DNA of 64,000 nucleotides from NCBI RefSeq assembly GCF_008000755.1, contig NZ_CP041690.1:620001-684000 (forward strand), written 5' to 3'. How positions within the stretch are numbered: position 1 is the stretch's first letter; each line of letters begins with the position of its first letter. The DNA comes from Youhaiella tibetensis (GTDB lineage: Bacteria; Pseudomonadota; Alphaproteobacteria; Rhizobiales; Devosiaceae). Under the pieces are notes generated by a model. It did not search any database and was not told the DNA's origin. It was given only the letters and a program-made list of their open reading frames with translations. The translations under genes were made by a program, and so were the position numbers. Below are positions 39,412-49,435 of this stretch, in pieces.

Positions 39412-39844
39412 CGTTGTTCCCGTCGTTGCAGAGTCTATCGCTCACGCCTCTCACGCATTGGTGATCGGCAAATGAATCGAGCAGTATTGTCACTTCGATA
39501 TTTGTGAATCGACTCGCGTTCGCTCTGAATCAATTGCGCGATGATTCAGTGCGATTCATTTGCCTTTTCTAAAAGTCAATTACAGCGTTAGCTAGAATTG
39601 TATCGTCCCTAGTAGTGTTCCGGTGAGCAAGTCGGGGTGAATAGCGTTGTGGTAAGAGTAAGTTAAGCGGTCTGTGGGAGCAATATTGTCGTAGCCTGCC
39701 TAGTGTGGGCGTACGTACGTCAAAACCAGCAGGCGGGGGCTCGCATGGCGGAGGCGGTTGGATTTCGTAAGTAGATGTCCGAGCGCATTCCGATCTGAGT
39801 AAGTAGAATGCGCCGACAGTTTAGTTCTGTTTCCGGTCATTGCC
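39412..39844. promoter_or_regulatory. AT-richer control region of the chemotaxis operon with seven GANTC sites
   Basis: This 433-bp stretch has no credible gene and a visibly lower GC content than its surroundings. GANTC sites occur at 39431, 39474, 39506, 39511, 39527, 39543 and 39553, all within 127 bp. An inverted repeat, CTGAATCA-N9-TGATTCAG (39525-39549), includes two of them. GANTC is the CcrM methylation sequence of alphaproteobacteria, and clusters mark cell-cycle-regulated promoters. No confident -35/-10 pair was found. A CGTACGTACG palindrome lies near 39710. Confidence 0.6.
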
Positions 39845-40177
39845 ATGACTGAAGAACGATATTTTACGCTCATTTTGAACGGTGACGCGGGCATCAAGAA
39901 CGCCCAGGACCTGGTCGCCGGCTTGCGCGACGCGCTTGGACAGCATGACACGGTCGGCATCGACACCCAGGCCGTGACGGCGGCGGACGTGACGACCGTC
40001 CAGTCGCTCATCGCGGCACGCAAGAAGGCCGATGCCGCGGGCAAGTCGCTCTTCCTTCTCGCTCCGCTCGCCACCCCGATCGAGCGCGTGCTCACCACCG
40101 CCGGGTTCTGCACCCCGTCGGACGTCGCCGACGACTTCTGGACCCCTGCAGATCAGCCAAAGGGAAACTGGGCATGA
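39845..40177 (+). CDS. STAS-domain protein opening the chemotaxis operon
   Basis: The 110-residue protein is a single STAS domain: LILNGDAGIKNAQDLVAGL, the strand VGIDTQAVTAADVTTVQSLI, and a C-terminal LAPLATPIERVLTTAGF. In anti-sigma antagonists the loop carries a phosphorylated serine. Here the equivalent is ADVTT. It overlaps cheY by ATGA, so it is made together with the chemotaxis proteins and probably binds one of them. A direct role in the array is inferred, not known. Confidence 0.78.
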   Translation: MTEERYFTLILNGDAGIKNAQDLVAGLRDALGQHDTVGIDTQAVTAADVTTVQSLIAARKKADAAGKSLFLLAPLATPIERVLTTAGFCTPSDVADDFWTPADQPKGNWA

Positions 40178-40542
40178 GCAAGACCATTCTGACCATCGAC
40201 GATTCCGCATCCATCCGGCAGATGGTCGCCATGACCCTTTCGTCGGCCGGCCTGAACGTGATCGAGGCCGCAAATGGCGCCGAAGGCTACGACAAGGCCA
40301 TCGCCCAGCACGTCGATGCGGTGATCACCGACCTCAACATGCCGGTGCTCAACGGCATCGAGTTTATCCGCAAATATCGCCAGCACCCCGCCAGCAAGGG
40401 CGTGCCGATCGTGCTGCTCACCACCGAATCCGACGATGACCTCAAGCGTCAGGCCAAGGAAGCCGGCGCCACCGGCTGGATCGTCAAGCCCTTCAAGCAG
40501 GACCAGCTGCTTGCGGTGATAAAAAAGGTCACGGGAGCATGA
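40174..40542 (+). CDS. cheY: Chemotaxis response regulator CheY
   Basis: The 122-residue protein is a lone receiver domain with the acidic pair Asp9-Asp10, phospho-acceptor Asp53 (VITDLNMP), the conserved Thr in VLLTTESDDD and Lys in WIVKPFK. Phosphorylated by CheA, CheY would act on the flagellar motor switch. ATGA overlaps on both sides join it to the STAS gene and cheA. No cheZ or second cheY is in view, so another factor must speed its dephosphorylation. Confidence 0.92.
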   Translation: MSKTILTIDDSASIRQMVAMTLSSAGLNVIEAANGAEGYDKAIAQHVDAVITDLNMPVLNGIEFIRKYRQHPASKGVPIVLLTTESDDDLKRQAKEAGATGWIVKPFKQDQLLAVIKKVTGA

Positions 40543-42542
40543 CCCTTTCCGACCCCGCCGAGACCTTCCGCCAGGAGGCACGCGAGCTGCTTGAACAGCT
40601 TGAGAGCAACCTGCTCGACCTTGAGCAGAACCCGGGCAATTCCGACCTCATCAACTCCACGTTCCGCGCCCTCCATACCGTCAAGGGTTCGGGTGCCATG
40701 TTCGGTTTCACGGCCGTGGCCGAATTCGTCCACGAGTTCGAAACCGCCTTCGATCGCGTCCGCAAGGGTGAGACCGAGGCGACCCCGGCGCTCATCGGCA
40801 TCGCCCTCGATGCCAAGGACCACATCCACCGCCTCATCGAGAGCCCGCAGGCCGGGGCAGCGGGCGGCGAAGCCATTCTTTCGGCCCTGCGCGTCATTGT
40901 CGGTGGAGGGGAGGGGGCCGCGCCGGTCGTCGCGTCGATGGCTCCCGCCGAAGCCGGGCCTGTTGAAGTCGGCAGGTGGCGTCTCACCTTCTACCTGCCC
41001 TCTGACGCCCTGGTCTACGGCACCAATCCGCTCCTGCTGCTCGACGAGTTGGCCGAGATCGGCCCATCGACCATCACCGCGCTGACCGACCGCATCCCGG
41101 ACCTCGACGTCATCGAGGCCGAAACGCCCTATGTCGGCTGGCAGGTCGACATCACCGCTCCCGATCCGACGAGCGCCATCGACGACGTCTTCCTCTTCCT
41201 GCGCGACGGCATGGAACTGACGCTCGAGCCGCTCGCCGACGCCGCGGCAGAAGAGCCCGCGCCTGTCGAGCAGCCTCAGGCTGCGCCCGTCGCCGAGGCC
41301 CCCGCGGCAGCACCCCAGGCCCCGAAGAAACCCGCCGAAAAGTCCGAGGCGCCCGAGCGCGCCGCCACGTCCTCCCTGCGCGTGCCGGCCGAGCGGCTGG
41401 ACGAGCTGATGGATCGCGTCGGCGAACTGGTCATCGCCCAGGCCCGCCTGAGCCAGATCGCGGCCCAGAGCTCCGATCTCAACCTCAAGGCGGTCGCCGA
41501 GGAGCTCGAACGCCTGTCTTCCGGCTTGCGCGACACCACCATGGGTATCCGCATGGTGCCGATCGGCTCGCTCTTCAGTCGCTTCCGTCGTCTCGTCCAC
41601 GATCTGTCCCATGACCTCGGCAAGCCGATCGAGTTCATCACGGCGGGCGAGGACACCGAACTGGACAAGACCATGATCGAGCGCCTTGCCGATCCGCTCG
41701 TCCACCTCATCCGCAATGCCGTCGATCATGGCCTCGAAAGCGGCGAGCGGCGCCTGGCGACCGGCAAACCCGAAAAGGGCACGGTGCGTCTGTCGGCCGT
41801 CTATTCGGGCGCCGAAGTGGCCATTTCGGTCACCGACGACGGGGCAGGGCTCGATGCCGCGCGCATCCGCGCCAAGGCCGAGGAAAACGGCCTCATCACC
41901 CCAGAGACCAAGCTCACCGATGCCGAGCTCTACCACCTCATTTTCGCCCCCGGCTTTTCGACCGCCAAGGAGGTGACCTCGCTTTCGGGCCGCGGCGTCG
42001 GCATGGACGTGGTCAAGCGCACCATCGACGGGCTGCGCGGCACTATCGATCTGACCTCGCGCCCCGGCGAGGGCACGACCCTCACGTTGCGTCTGCCGCT
42101 CACCCTCGCCATCATCGATGGCATGCTGGTGCGCGTGGGGGACGGCCGCTACACCATTCCGCTGGCCGCGGTCGAAGAGTGCGTGGAACTTCCCGAGGGC
42201 ATCCAGGCAGCCGCGCGCGGCCGCAACTTCCTCGATATCCGCGGCGCCCTCGTGCCTTACCTGCGCCTGCGCGAGGTCTTCGGTACGCGCGAGCCCGCCG
42301 AGCCGCACCAGAAGGTGGTCATCGTCTCCTCTACCGAAGGCAGGGTGGGATTGGTGGTCGACCAGATCATCGGCAACAACCAGACCGTCATCAAGCAGCT
42401 CTCCAAGCTGCATTCGGACATCAAGTCCTTCTCGGGCGCCACCATCCTGGGTGACGGCTCGGTGGCGCTGATCCTGGATACCGCCCATCTCGTGGCCGCC
42501 GGCCAGGGCTATGTCGACCGCAACCTGGGGAGGGCGGCATGA
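40539..42542 (+). CDS. cheA: Chemotaxis histidine kinase CheA
   Basis: The 667-residue kinase has an HPt domain with His46 in FRALHTVKGSGAMFGF. A middle domain at about 140-230 is probably the P2-like regulator-binding part, and an Ala/Pro/Glu-rich linker follows. The dimerisation helix is LDELMDRVGELVIAQARL. The HATPase boxes read HLIRNAVDHGLESG, DDGAGLD and GRGVGMDVV, and a C-terminal CheW-like domain couples it to receptors. It phosphorylates CheY and CheB. It overlaps cheY and cheW by ATGA. Confidence 0.93.
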   Translation: MTLSDPAETFRQEARELLEQLESNLLDLEQNPGNSDLINSTFRALHTVKGSGAMFGFTAVAEFVHEFETAFDRVRKGETEATPALIGIALDAKDHIHRLIESPQAGAAGGEAILSALRVIVGGGEGAAPVVASMAPAEAGPVEVGRWRLTFYLPSDALVYGTNPLLLLDELAEIGPSTITALTDRIPDLDVIEAETPYVGWQVDITAPDPTSAIDDVFLFLRDGMELTLEPLADAAAEEPAPVEQPQAAPVAEAPAAAPQAPKKPAEKSEAPERAATSSLRVPAERLDELMDRVGELVIAQARLSQIAAQSSDLNLKAVAEELERLSSGLRDTTMGIRMVPIGSLFSRFRRLVHDLSHDLGKPIEFITAGEDTELDKTMIERLADPLVHLIRNAVDHGLESGERRLATGKPEKGTVRLSAVYSGAEVAISVTDDGAGLDAARIRAKAEENGLITPETKLTDAELYHLIFAPGFSTAKEVTSLSGRGVGMDVVKRTIDGLRGTIDLTSRPGEGTTLTLRLPLTLAIIDGMLVRVGDGRYTIPLAAVEECVELPEGIQAAARGRNFLDIRGALVPYLRLREVFGTREPAEPHQKVVIVSSTEGRVGLVVDQIIGNNQTVIKQLSKLHSDIKSFSGATILGDGSVALILDTAHLVAAGQGYVDRNLGRAA

Positions 42543-43039
42543 GCGCACCTGCCGACACCTCGATGACGGCGCTGACCATCCGCCTCCAGGACGAGCTGTT
42601 CGCCGTCGAGGCCGGACGGGTCCGTGAAATCCTCGATCTCGTCCCCTTCACCCACGTTCCCAACGCCCCGGCCTTTGTCGGCGGGCTCATCAACGTGCGT
42701 GGGCGCGTGGTGCCGCTGGCCGACCTGCGGGTCGTCTTCGGCATGGATCGTCCTGAGCCCGACGAGGACACCCGCATCGTGGTGATGGAAGTCGATATCG
42801 ACGGCGAACCCACCATTGCCGGCATCCTCGCCGACAAGGTCCATGACGTGACCGACATCGAGACCGCCTCGATCGAGGAGACGCCCAAGGTGGGCATGCG
42901 CTGGCGGCCCGAGCTCATCAAGGGCATCGGCAAACGCAATGGCGACTTCATCATCATTCCCGACATGGAACGGATTTTCGAAACTCCGGGCGGCAGAACT
43001 CCGCTCGCGGCAGCATCAGAAGAAAGGCCTGCATCGTGA
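42539..43039 (+). CDS. cheW: Chemotaxis coupling protein CheW (first copy)
   Basis: The 166-residue protein is a single CheW SH3-like domain ([54 protein letters not shown]). It bridges receptors and CheA in the cytoplasmic array. It overlaps cheA and the receptor gene by ATGA. A second, shorter CheW lies after the receptor gene, an arrangement that may give two kinds of array unit. Confidence 0.92.
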   Translation: MSAPADTSMTALTIRLQDELFAVEAGRVREILDLVPFTHVPNAPAFVGGLINVRGRVVPLADLRVVFGMDRPEPDEDTRIVVMEVDIDGEPTIAGILADKVHDVTDIETASIEETPKVGMRWRPELIKGIGKRNGDFIIIPDMERIFETPGGRTPLAAASEERPAS

Positions 43040-45135
43040 GACTTACCATCAAGACCAAGCTGACGGCGGTGTTCACCACCGTGGTGGCCCTGTCGGGGGT
43101 CAGCATGTTCATGGCGATCCAGAATTTGGGGACTATCAACGACTCCATGAGCTCGATCGTCAACGGCCCCGTTGACCGCTCCCTGCGGCTCAAGGACATG
43201 CAGTTCGACCTGGCCACGATCTCGGGCGACATGCGCGCCATGATCATCAGCACCGATGCCGCCGAAATGGCCAAGATGCGGCGCGAGATCGACGCCAAGC
43301 TCACCGACATCCAGGCCAATGCCTCCGACCTCGACGGCAAGTTCTCGGTCGCCGAATCCAACACCGACATGAAGACGATCGTGGATTCCCTGGGCGACTA
43401 CCGCGCCGCCCTGACCCGCGTTCAGGACGAGGCCGTCAAGAACACCGATACCGAGGCCTTCGCCCTAACCACCACCAAGGGCAGCGCTGCCGTCACCGCG
43501 CTCGAAAAGTCCCTTGCGGCCCTGCGCCAGGCGGTGGCCAATCGCGTCAGCGCCGGCGATGCGGCGGCCTTTGGCGCCTACCAGGCAACGACCGACCTCT
43601 TCCTCAGCGCCAGCGACGTCTTCCGGCAGCACCGCAACGTGCTCCTGGCCTCCTCCGATCCGGCCAAGCAGGACGAGTGGTTCAAGGATTTCCAGGGCGT
43701 CATCGATGAGTTCCAGCCGACGTTCGAGCGTCTGGGCCGCCTGATCGCGCCTGCCGAGATGGGCCTGTTCAACCAGGTGCGCACCGACTTCGCCGCCATG
43801 GTCGAGGCTATGAACGCCGGCAACGCCCTGGCCATCCAGCGCTCGGGTTACACCAGCAACGTCCTCAACGCCACCGAAGCGGCCCCGCTGCGCCAGCACA
43901 TCGTCGAACTGGTCGACGCGATCGTCGAGCGCAACGATGTCGTTCTGCGTGAAGCAACCGAGCATGCCAATGCCGTCTACGAGAGCAGCCGCATGCTTCT
44001 CATCGCATTGCTGGTCGGCTCCGCACTGATCGCCCTGGTCGCCGCGCTCTGGATCGTCATCTCGATCTCGCGCGCCCTTTCCAGCGCCGTGCGCCTTGCC
44101 GGCGAAGTCGCTGCGGGCAACCTGAGCGCCTCGGTCGCCGTCAAGAGCGACGACGAGGTGGGCGACCTGGTCAAGGCCCTCAACGCCATGACGCGCAAGT
44201 TGCGTGAAGTGGTTGCTGAAGTTACCGCCGCCACCCGCAACGTAGCGGCCGGTAGCCAGGAAATGTCGGCCACGGCCGAGCAGTTGAGCCAGGGTGCCAC
44301 CGAGCAGGCGTCCTCGACCGAAGAGGCTTCCGCCTCGATGGAAGAAATGGCGGCCACCATCAAGCAGTCGGCCGACAACGCCACCCAGACCGAAAAGATC
44401 GCGCGCCAGTCCGCCGCCGACGCCATCGCCTCCGGCGACGCCGTCAACAACGCGGTCAACGCCATGCAGACCATCGCCGAAAAGATCATGGTCGTGCAGG
44501 AGATCGCCCGCCAGACCGATCTGCTCGCCCTCAACGCCGCGGTCGAGGCTGCCCGCGCCGGCGAGCATGGTCGGGGTTTCGCGGTCGTCGCTTCCGAGGT
44601 GCGCAAGCTTGCCGAGCGCTCCCAGGCTGCCGCAGCCGAGATATCGACTCTCTCGGGCACCACGGTCAAGGCCGCCCAGTCGGCTGGTGAAATGCTGGCC
44701 AAGCTCGTGCCCGATATCCAGCGGACCGCTGAACTGGTCGAGGAAATCTCGGCCGGCAGCCGCGAGCAGAATGCCGGTGCGACCCAGATCAACACCGCCA
44801 TCCAGCAGCTCGACAAGGTGACCCAGCAGAACACCTCGGCTGCCGAAGAGATGTCGGCGACCTCCGAGGAGCTGGCCAGCCAGGCCGAGCAGCTCCAGGC
44901 CGCCATCAGCTACTTCCGCACCGACGGTTCGGCCGTTGCTCCGGCGGCGAACGAAGCCCGCCAGGCTCCCAAGGCCGATCTCAAGGAAGCCATCCTTGCC
45001 GGGGCGCCGCACATGACCGCCCCGCGCAAGCCCGCTCCCAAGGCCAAGGCCTCCTCCGGCGGCGGCTTTGATCTCGACCTCGATGACGGCCGCGACGAAC
45101 TCGACAACGAGTTCACCCGCCGCGGCGCAGCCTGA
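43036..45135 (+). CDS. Methyl-accepting chemotaxis protein (transmembrane chemoreceptor)
   Basis: The 699-residue receptor has a first membrane helix ([20 protein letters not shown]), a helical periplasmic sensor of about 280 residues, a second helix near 318-340, a HAMP domain to about 392 and a signalling domain whose tip reads [20 protein letters not shown]. An Ala/Pro/Lys linker and an acidic tail ([13 protein letters not shown]) follow. No CheR/CheB-tethering pentapeptide of the WxxF type is seen. Its ligand is unknown, and the sensor looks like a large helical-bundle type. Confidence 0.92.
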   Translation: MRLTIKTKLTAVFTTVVALSGVSMFMAIQNLGTINDSMSSIVNGPVDRSLRLKDMQFDLATISGDMRAMIISTDAAEMAKMRREIDAKLTDIQANASDLDGKFSVAESNTDMKTIVDSLGDYRAALTRVQDEAVKNTDTEAFALTTTKGSAAVTALEKSLAALRQAVANRVSAGDAAAFGAYQATTDLFLSASDVFRQHRNVLLASSDPAKQDEWFKDFQGVIDEFQPTFERLGRLIAPAEMGLFNQVRTDFAAMVEAMNAGNALAIQRSGYTSNVLNATEAAPLRQHIVELVDAIVERNDVVLREATEHANAVYESSRMLLIALLVGSALIALVAALWIVISISRALSSAVRLAGEVAAGNLSASVAVKSDDEVGDLVKALNAMTRKLREVVAEVTAATRNVAAGSQEMSATAEQLSQGATEQASSTEEASASMEEMAATIKQSADNATQTEKIARQSAADAIASGDAVNNAVNAMQTIAEKIMVVQEIARQTDLLALNAAVEAARAGEHGRGFAVVASEVRKLAERSQAAAAEISTLSGTTVKAAQSAGEMLAKLVPDIQRTAELVEEISAGSREQNAGATQINTAIQQLDKVTQQNTSAAEEMSATSEELASQAEQLQAAISYFRTDGSAVAPAANEARQAPKADLKEAILAGAPHMTAPRKPAPKAKASSGGGFDLDLDDGRDELDNEFTRRGAA

Positions 45136-45148
45136 GGGGACCACGGCC

Positions 45149-45613
45149 ATGGCTGAACAGGCCCAGTACGTCACCATCGGTGTCGCGAACGAATTGTTCG
45201 CGGCTCCGGTCGCCAAGGTCCAGGAAATCCTGGACATGCAGGTCATCGCCCGCCTTCCACGTGCGCCCGACCACCTGCTCGGCATCATCGATGTACGCGG
45301 GGAGGGGGTGCCGGTGCTCGATCTGCGCCTCACCCTCGGGCTGCCTGCGGCAACGGACACCGAGAATACGCGCATCGTCGTGCTTGCCGTTACCGGCCCG
45401 GCCGGCGAAATGCGGGTTGGCCTGCGCGCCGACAGGGTCTTCGAGGTGACGGTTCTCGATAGCGACGCTCTCGATCCGCCCCCGGCCATCGGCCAGGCCT
45501 GGAGCGGGCATTGCGTCCAGGGCATCGGCCGCCGCAATGGCCGCTTCGTCACGGTGCTCGATCTGGATCGCCTGCTCGGCGACGCCGCGAGCGCCGCCAC
45601 CATCGCTGCCTGA
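45149..45613 (+). CDS. cheW: Chemotaxis coupling protein CheW (second copy)
   Basis: The 154-residue protein is a CheW domain (VAKVQEILDMQVIARLPRAP, LLGIIDVRGEGVPVLDLR, GLRADRVFEVTVLD). GAGGGG precedes the ATG, and a longer in-frame start would overlap the receptor gene. It differs clearly from the first CheW in sequence, so it is an old paralogue rather than a recent copy. Confidence 0.9.
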   Translation: MAEQAQYVTIGVANELFAAPVAKVQEILDMQVIARLPRAPDHLLGIIDVRGEGVPVLDLRLTLGLPAATDTENTRIVVLAVTGPAGEMRVGLRADRVFEVTVLDSDALDPPPAIGQAWSGHCVQGIGRRNGRFVTVLDLDRLLGDAASAATIAA

Positions 45614-45651
45614 GGCCGGCGTTTCCCCGCTTACCGCCCGGAGTATATCCC

Positions 45652-46536
45652 TTGCCACCGTTCGCCCGCACCGCCGTTCGGCTCGACGACGATGATGACG
45701 ATCACCTCTCGGTGCACGATTTCCAGCGCATCGCCAGCCTGATCGGCAAGGAAGTCGGCATCAAGCTGCCGCCCACCAAGCGCCTGATGGTGGAAGGGCG
45801 CCTGCGCAAGCGCATTCGCGTGCTCGGCCTGTCGAGCTTTGACCGCTATGGAGACCTGCTCTTCCGCAGCGACGGCGGACTCGAGGCCGAACTGCCCTTC
45901 CTCATCAACGCGGTCACCACCAACAAGACCGACTTCTTCCGCGAACCCGAGCACTTCGAGTGCATGGAAAAGGTGCTGGTGCCCAAATTGCTTGAGGCGC
46001 GCCGGAGCGAGCGCAAACCCTTGCTCAAGGTGTGGAGCGCGGCAAGCTCCACCGGTGCCGAGGCCTATTCCATCGCCATGCTGCTGGCCGACATGGTCGC
46101 CCAGCAGCGCGATTTCCGCTTCGCGGTCCTGGGCACCGACATATCGAGCGACGTGCTCGATCAGGGGCGCCGGGCCGTCTATCCGGCCGACCAGGTCGTG
46201 CCGGTTCCTCCTGCCATGCATTCGCGCTACATCATGCATGCCCGTCGCCCGGGCCTGCGTCCGGAGGTCCGCATCGTGCCCGAGCTGCGCCGTCTCGTGC
46301 GCTTCGAACGGCTCAATCTGATGGACGCCGCCTATCCCTTCGACAAGGATGTGGACATCATCTTCCTGCGCAACGTGCTCATCTATTTCGAGAAGCAGGA
46401 CCAGGCCGCCGTCGTCACCCGCCTCGTCAACCACCTGCGCCCCGGCGGTTATCTTTTGCTTGGTCATTCCGAGTCCATGATCGGGACCTCGGTCACCATG
46501 CGGCAGGTCGCGCCTGCCGTCTTCCAGCGCGTTTGA
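45652..46536 (+). CDS. cheR: Chemoreceptor glutamate methyltransferase CheR
   Basis: The 294-residue enzyme has the CheR N-terminal helical domain ([20 protein letters not shown]), [16 protein letters not shown], the SAM-binding segment [17 protein letters not shown] (GAEAYS where GEEPYS is usual) and [15 protein letters not shown]. It methylates receptor glutamates with SAM. The only start with a ribosome site is TTG (GGAG eight bases upstream). No ATG lies close to the N-terminal domain boundary. Confidence 0.88.
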   Translation: MPPFARTAVRLDDDDDDHLSVHDFQRIASLIGKEVGIKLPPTKRLMVEGRLRKRIRVLGLSSFDRYGDLLFRSDGGLEAELPFLINAVTTNKTDFFREPEHFECMEKVLVPKLLEARRSERKPLLKVWSAASSTGAEAYSIAMLLADMVAQQRDFRFAVLGTDISSDVLDQGRRAVYPADQVVPVPPAMHSRYIMHARRPGLRPEVRIVPELRRLVRFERLNLMDAAYPFDKDVDIIFLRNVLIYFEKQDQAAVVTRLVNHLRPGGYLLLGHSESMIGTSVTMRQVAPAVFQRV

Positions 46537-46544
46537 GTAGTGTC

Positions 46545-47666
46545 ATGAGCCAAAAGATCCGCGTTCTCATCGTCGACGACAGTGCGTCGGTGCGGATGGC
46601 CCTCAGCGAGATCATCGCCGCCGACCCCGATCTGGAAGTCATGGCCACCGCCGCCGACCCCTATGTGGCCGCCGAGCGCATTCGCCAGGAAGTCCCCGAT
46701 GTGATCTTCCTCGATATCGAGCTGCCGCGTATGGATGGCCTGACCTTCCTGCGCAAGATCATGGCCCAGAGGCCCATCCCGGTCGTCATCTGCTCGAGCC
46801 TCGCCCAGGCTGGCTCGGAAACGCTCATGCAGGCCCTCGAGGCCGGCGCGGTGGACGTGGTGAGCAAGCCGCGCGTCGATACGGCCCATTTCCTTCAGGA
46901 ATCGCGCATGCGCATCTGCGACGCCGCCAAGGCCGCCGCCCATGCCAAGCTGCGCGGGGTGCGCAAGGCCGCGCCCGCCCTCGCCATCGAGGCCAAACTG
47001 ACGGCCGATGCCGTGCTGCCGGCGGTGTCCGAAACGCGTCGGACTTCCCTCATGGCGCGCCTTCCCGTCACCGAACCCATCGTGGCGATCGGCGCCTCGA
47101 CCGGCGGTACCGAAGCCCTGCGCGAAGTTCTCGAAGCCCTCCCGGCGGCGAGCCCTGCCATCGTGATCGTCCAGCACATGCCCGAAAAGTTCACCGCGGC
47201 CTTCGCGCGGCGCCTCGATGCGAGCTGCGCTGTGTCGGTGCGCGAAGCCCAGGATGGCGATGCCGTGGTTGCGGGCAGCGTGCTCATCGCCCCCGGCAAC
47301 CAGCATATGCAGCTTGTCCGCAACGGCTCGCTCTATTCGGTCAAGATCGTGGATGGACCGCATGTGTCCAGGCACCGTCCCTCGGTGGACGTGCTCTTCC
47401 GCTCCACCGCTCAGACCGCCGGCCGCAATGCCATGGGCATCCTGCTCACCGGCATGGGCGACGACGGCGCGCGCGGGCTGCTCGAGATGAAGCAGTTCGG
47501 CAGCCCGACCATTGCCCAGGACGAAGAGACCTCGGTGGTCTTCGGAATGCCCAAGGAAGCGATTCAGCGAGGCGCGGCCGGCAAGGTCGTGCCGCTCGGA
47601 CGTGTCGCTCAGGAAATCATAGGCTTTGCCCGCAGCGCCCCGCAGCGGATCGGAGGCGCAGCATGA
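46545..47666 (+). CDS. cheB: Chemoreceptor methylesterase/deamidase CheB
   Basis: The 373-residue protein joins a receiver domain (Asp11-Asp12, phospho-acceptor Asp57, Lys109 in VVSKPRVD) to a methylesterase domain with catalytic Ser185 ([11 protein letters not shown]), His211 (VQHMPEKF) and Asp in MGDDGARG. CheA-phosphorylated CheB removes receptor methyl groups and opposes CheR. It begins eight bases after cheR and overlaps the next gene by ATGA. No cheD follows. Confidence 0.92.
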   Translation: MSQKIRVLIVDDSASVRMALSEIIAADPDLEVMATAADPYVAAERIRQEVPDVIFLDIELPRMDGLTFLRKIMAQRPIPVVICSSLAQAGSETLMQALEAGAVDVVSKPRVDTAHFLQESRMRICDAAKAAAHAKLRGVRKAAPALAIEAKLTADAVLPAVSETRRTSLMARLPVTEPIVAIGASTGGTEALREVLEALPAASPAIVIVQHMPEKFTAAFARRLDASCAVSVREAQDGDAVVAGSVLIAPGNQHMQLVRNGSLYSVKIVDGPHVSRHRPSVDVLFRSTAQTAGRNAMGILLTGMGDDGARGLLEMKQFGSPTIAQDEETSVVFGMPKEAIQRGAAGKVVPLGRVAQEIIGFARSAPQRIGGAA

Positions 47667-49432
47667 ACCAGCCCCTTCCCGGCGTCCTCGACGTCCAAAC
47701 CCGTTCCCAGCCCGCCGCAGCGACGGTTCGCCGCTTGGCTGCGGACCTCGAGCCGCCCCGCCGGCAGATCGAGACGGCATTCGTCGCCGTCGGCTCGCGC
47801 CTGACCGACGGCGCCGCCATGCTCGGCGCTCTCACCAAGGTTTTCGAAGCCCTGCCCGAGATACTCGAGGGTCCCCAGGTCCAGGAGGCCAGCGCCCATC
47901 TCGGGGCCGTCAGCGGCAAGGCTCGCGAGCTCTCCGATACCTTCGCCCGCGAAAAGGCCGATCTCGATCGCCTCGTCGAGGTGGTGGCCGCCGCCAACGC
48001 GCCCGTCGCCGACCTTTACCGGACCGTCAAGATGATGGGGATCGTGGCCATCAATGCCGGCGTCACCGCTGCCGGCATCCTTGTGGATGGCGACGAATTC
48101 GACGTCTTCACCAACGATATCGCCGGCCTTTCCGACAGTGCCGGCCGCACCATCCAGGAATTTGCCCAGGTCTACCGGCAACTCACCGCCGAGGTCGAGC
48201 GCGCCGTCGAGCAGCGCGCCCATTTCGAGCGCACCCATGCCCACACCCTGGAGTCGCTCGCCGACAGCCTCTCGCGCACCTTGGAGGCGCTCGATGAGCA
48301 GCGCCAGGGTGCGCTCGCGGGCAGCGCCGAGACCGGTCGTGTGTCGCGTCAGATCGTGGGCCGGATCGGCAGTGCCGTCATGGCGCTCCAGGTCGGCGAT
48401 GCCACCCGGCAGCGGCTTGAGCATATCGAGGCGGCGCTGGACGCCCTGGCCGACCTCGTCGAGGGCGGAACTGCCGCCGGCCATGTCGTGCCCGCCGGGT
48501 GCACCGGCGATGCGGTTGCCGCTCTTGCCGCGCTCGAACAGGCCCAGTTGCGTCAGTCCGCCGAAATCTTTGCCGCCGAAGTGGATGAGGCCGAGGCTTC
48601 CCTCAAGGCTCTGGCCAGCGATGCTGGCATGATCATGGCGCACAGCCGCGAGATTTACGGCGACACCACGCCCGGCAAGCCGTCGGCCCTCGCAAGTCTG
48701 AGCGGGCAGTTGCGCGCCGCCGTGGCGGTCCTGCGTGATTGCGAAGCCGAGCGCGGCAAGCTCGAACGCGTCGCCCATGCCGTCCAGGGCACTGTCAAGG
48801 TGCTGCTCGGCCACGTCGAGGCCGTGCAGGAAATCGAGGCCAACATGCGCCTCGTCAGTCTAAACGCCGCCGTGCGCTGCGCCCAACTGGGGCCGCGCGG
48901 TGCGCCGCTGACGGTCATCGCCATGCAGCTGCGCGAGCTGACCACTCAGACCGTCGTTGCGGCGCAGGACGCCATGTCCCGGCTCGACCAATCCTCCGAA
49001 CTCGCCAGCGCGTTCGGAGCCGCCGCCACGGGCGATGCCGCCGGCCAGATCGGCCGGCTCGAACAGCAGGCCAATCTCGCTCTCACGCTTCTGGCCGATC
49101 TCGACAAGCGCCTCGCCTTGGCGCTCCAGAGCCTCAATGCCGATGGCCCGCGCGTCATCCGCGAGCTCGAGGCCGCCGCAGCCGGCATCGTCGGCCAGGC
49201 CGATATCGCCGAAGTCATGCAGGACATCGCCATGCAGGTAGCTGCCCTTTCGAGCGTGGCGCCGCCGTCCTCGCCCGATCCGGCGCTGGTCGCCGTTCTC
49301 GAATGGCTGCGTGCTCAGTACACCATGGAGGCCGAGCGTCAGGTCCACTCCTCGCTCTTCGGCCCCAGGCCCGGCGCCGCAAGCCCGGCGGCCGAAGCCG
49401 AGGATGCCGGTCTCGACGACTTCATGCTCTAG
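47663..49432 (+). CDS. Tandem-repeat chemotaxis protein with degenerate receptor hairpins and CheZ-like DxxxQ motifs
   Basis: I cannot name this 589-residue soluble, almost wholly helical protein. It falls into two repeats. Each contains a receptor-tip-like motif ([12 protein letters not shown] at 126-137; [12 protein letters not shown] at 396-407) and, 115-120 residues later, a D-x-x-x-Q helix (Asp246/Gln250 in [13 protein letters not shown]; Asp521/Gln525 in [11 protein letters not shown]). CheZ uses Asp143 and Gln147 of an F-Q-D-L-T-G-Q helix to dephosphorylate CheY. A Pro/Ala/Glu linker leads to the C-terminal AGLDDFML, similar in character to the CheY-binding tail of CheZ. The ATGA overlap with cheB makes it part of the pathway. 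A CheY-P phosphatase or adaptor role is inferred. Confidence 0.65.
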   Translation: MNQPLPGVLDVQTRSQPAAATVRRLAADLEPPRRQIETAFVAVGSRLTDGAAMLGALTKVFEALPEILEGPQVQEASAHLGAVSGKARELSDTFAREKADLDRLVEVVAAANAPVADLYRTVKMMGIVAINAGVTAAGILVDGDEFDVFTNDIAGLSDSAGRTIQEFAQVYRQLTAEVERAVEQRAHFERTHAHTLESLADSLSRTLEALDEQRQGALAGSAETGRVSRQIVGRIGSAVMALQVGDATRQRLEHIEAALDALADLVEGGTAAGHVVPAGCTGDAVAALAALEQAQLRQSAEIFAAEVDEAEASLKALASDAGMIMAHSREIYGDTTPGKPSALASLSGQLRAAVAVLRDCEAERGKLERVAHAVQGTVKVLLGHVEAVQEIEANMRLVSLNAAVRCAQLGPRGAPLTVIAMQLRELTTQTVVAAQDAMSRLDQSSELASAFGAAATGDAAGQIGRLEQQANLALTLLADLDKRLALALQSLNADGPRVIRELEAAAAGIVGQADIAEVMQDIAMQVAALSSVAPPSSPDPALVAVLEWLRAQYTMEAERQVHSSLFGPRPGAASPAAEAEDAGLDDFML

Positions 49433-49435
49433 CGC

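Noticed and set aside
39685-39693. ATTGTCGTA, a partial match to the GntR operator in the chemotaxis leader
   Set aside because: Only one half plus the centre matches, with no second arm, so it is probably chance.
39412-39844. Possible small RNA or short gene in the AT-richer region
   Set aside because: No frame with a ribosome site and sensible codons, and no terminator-like hairpin with a T-run. The GANTC cluster explains the region better.
43465-45603. Long minus-strand open frame opposite the chemoreceptor and second cheW
   Set aside because: Antisense to motif-rich chemotaxis genes, with no domain of its own.
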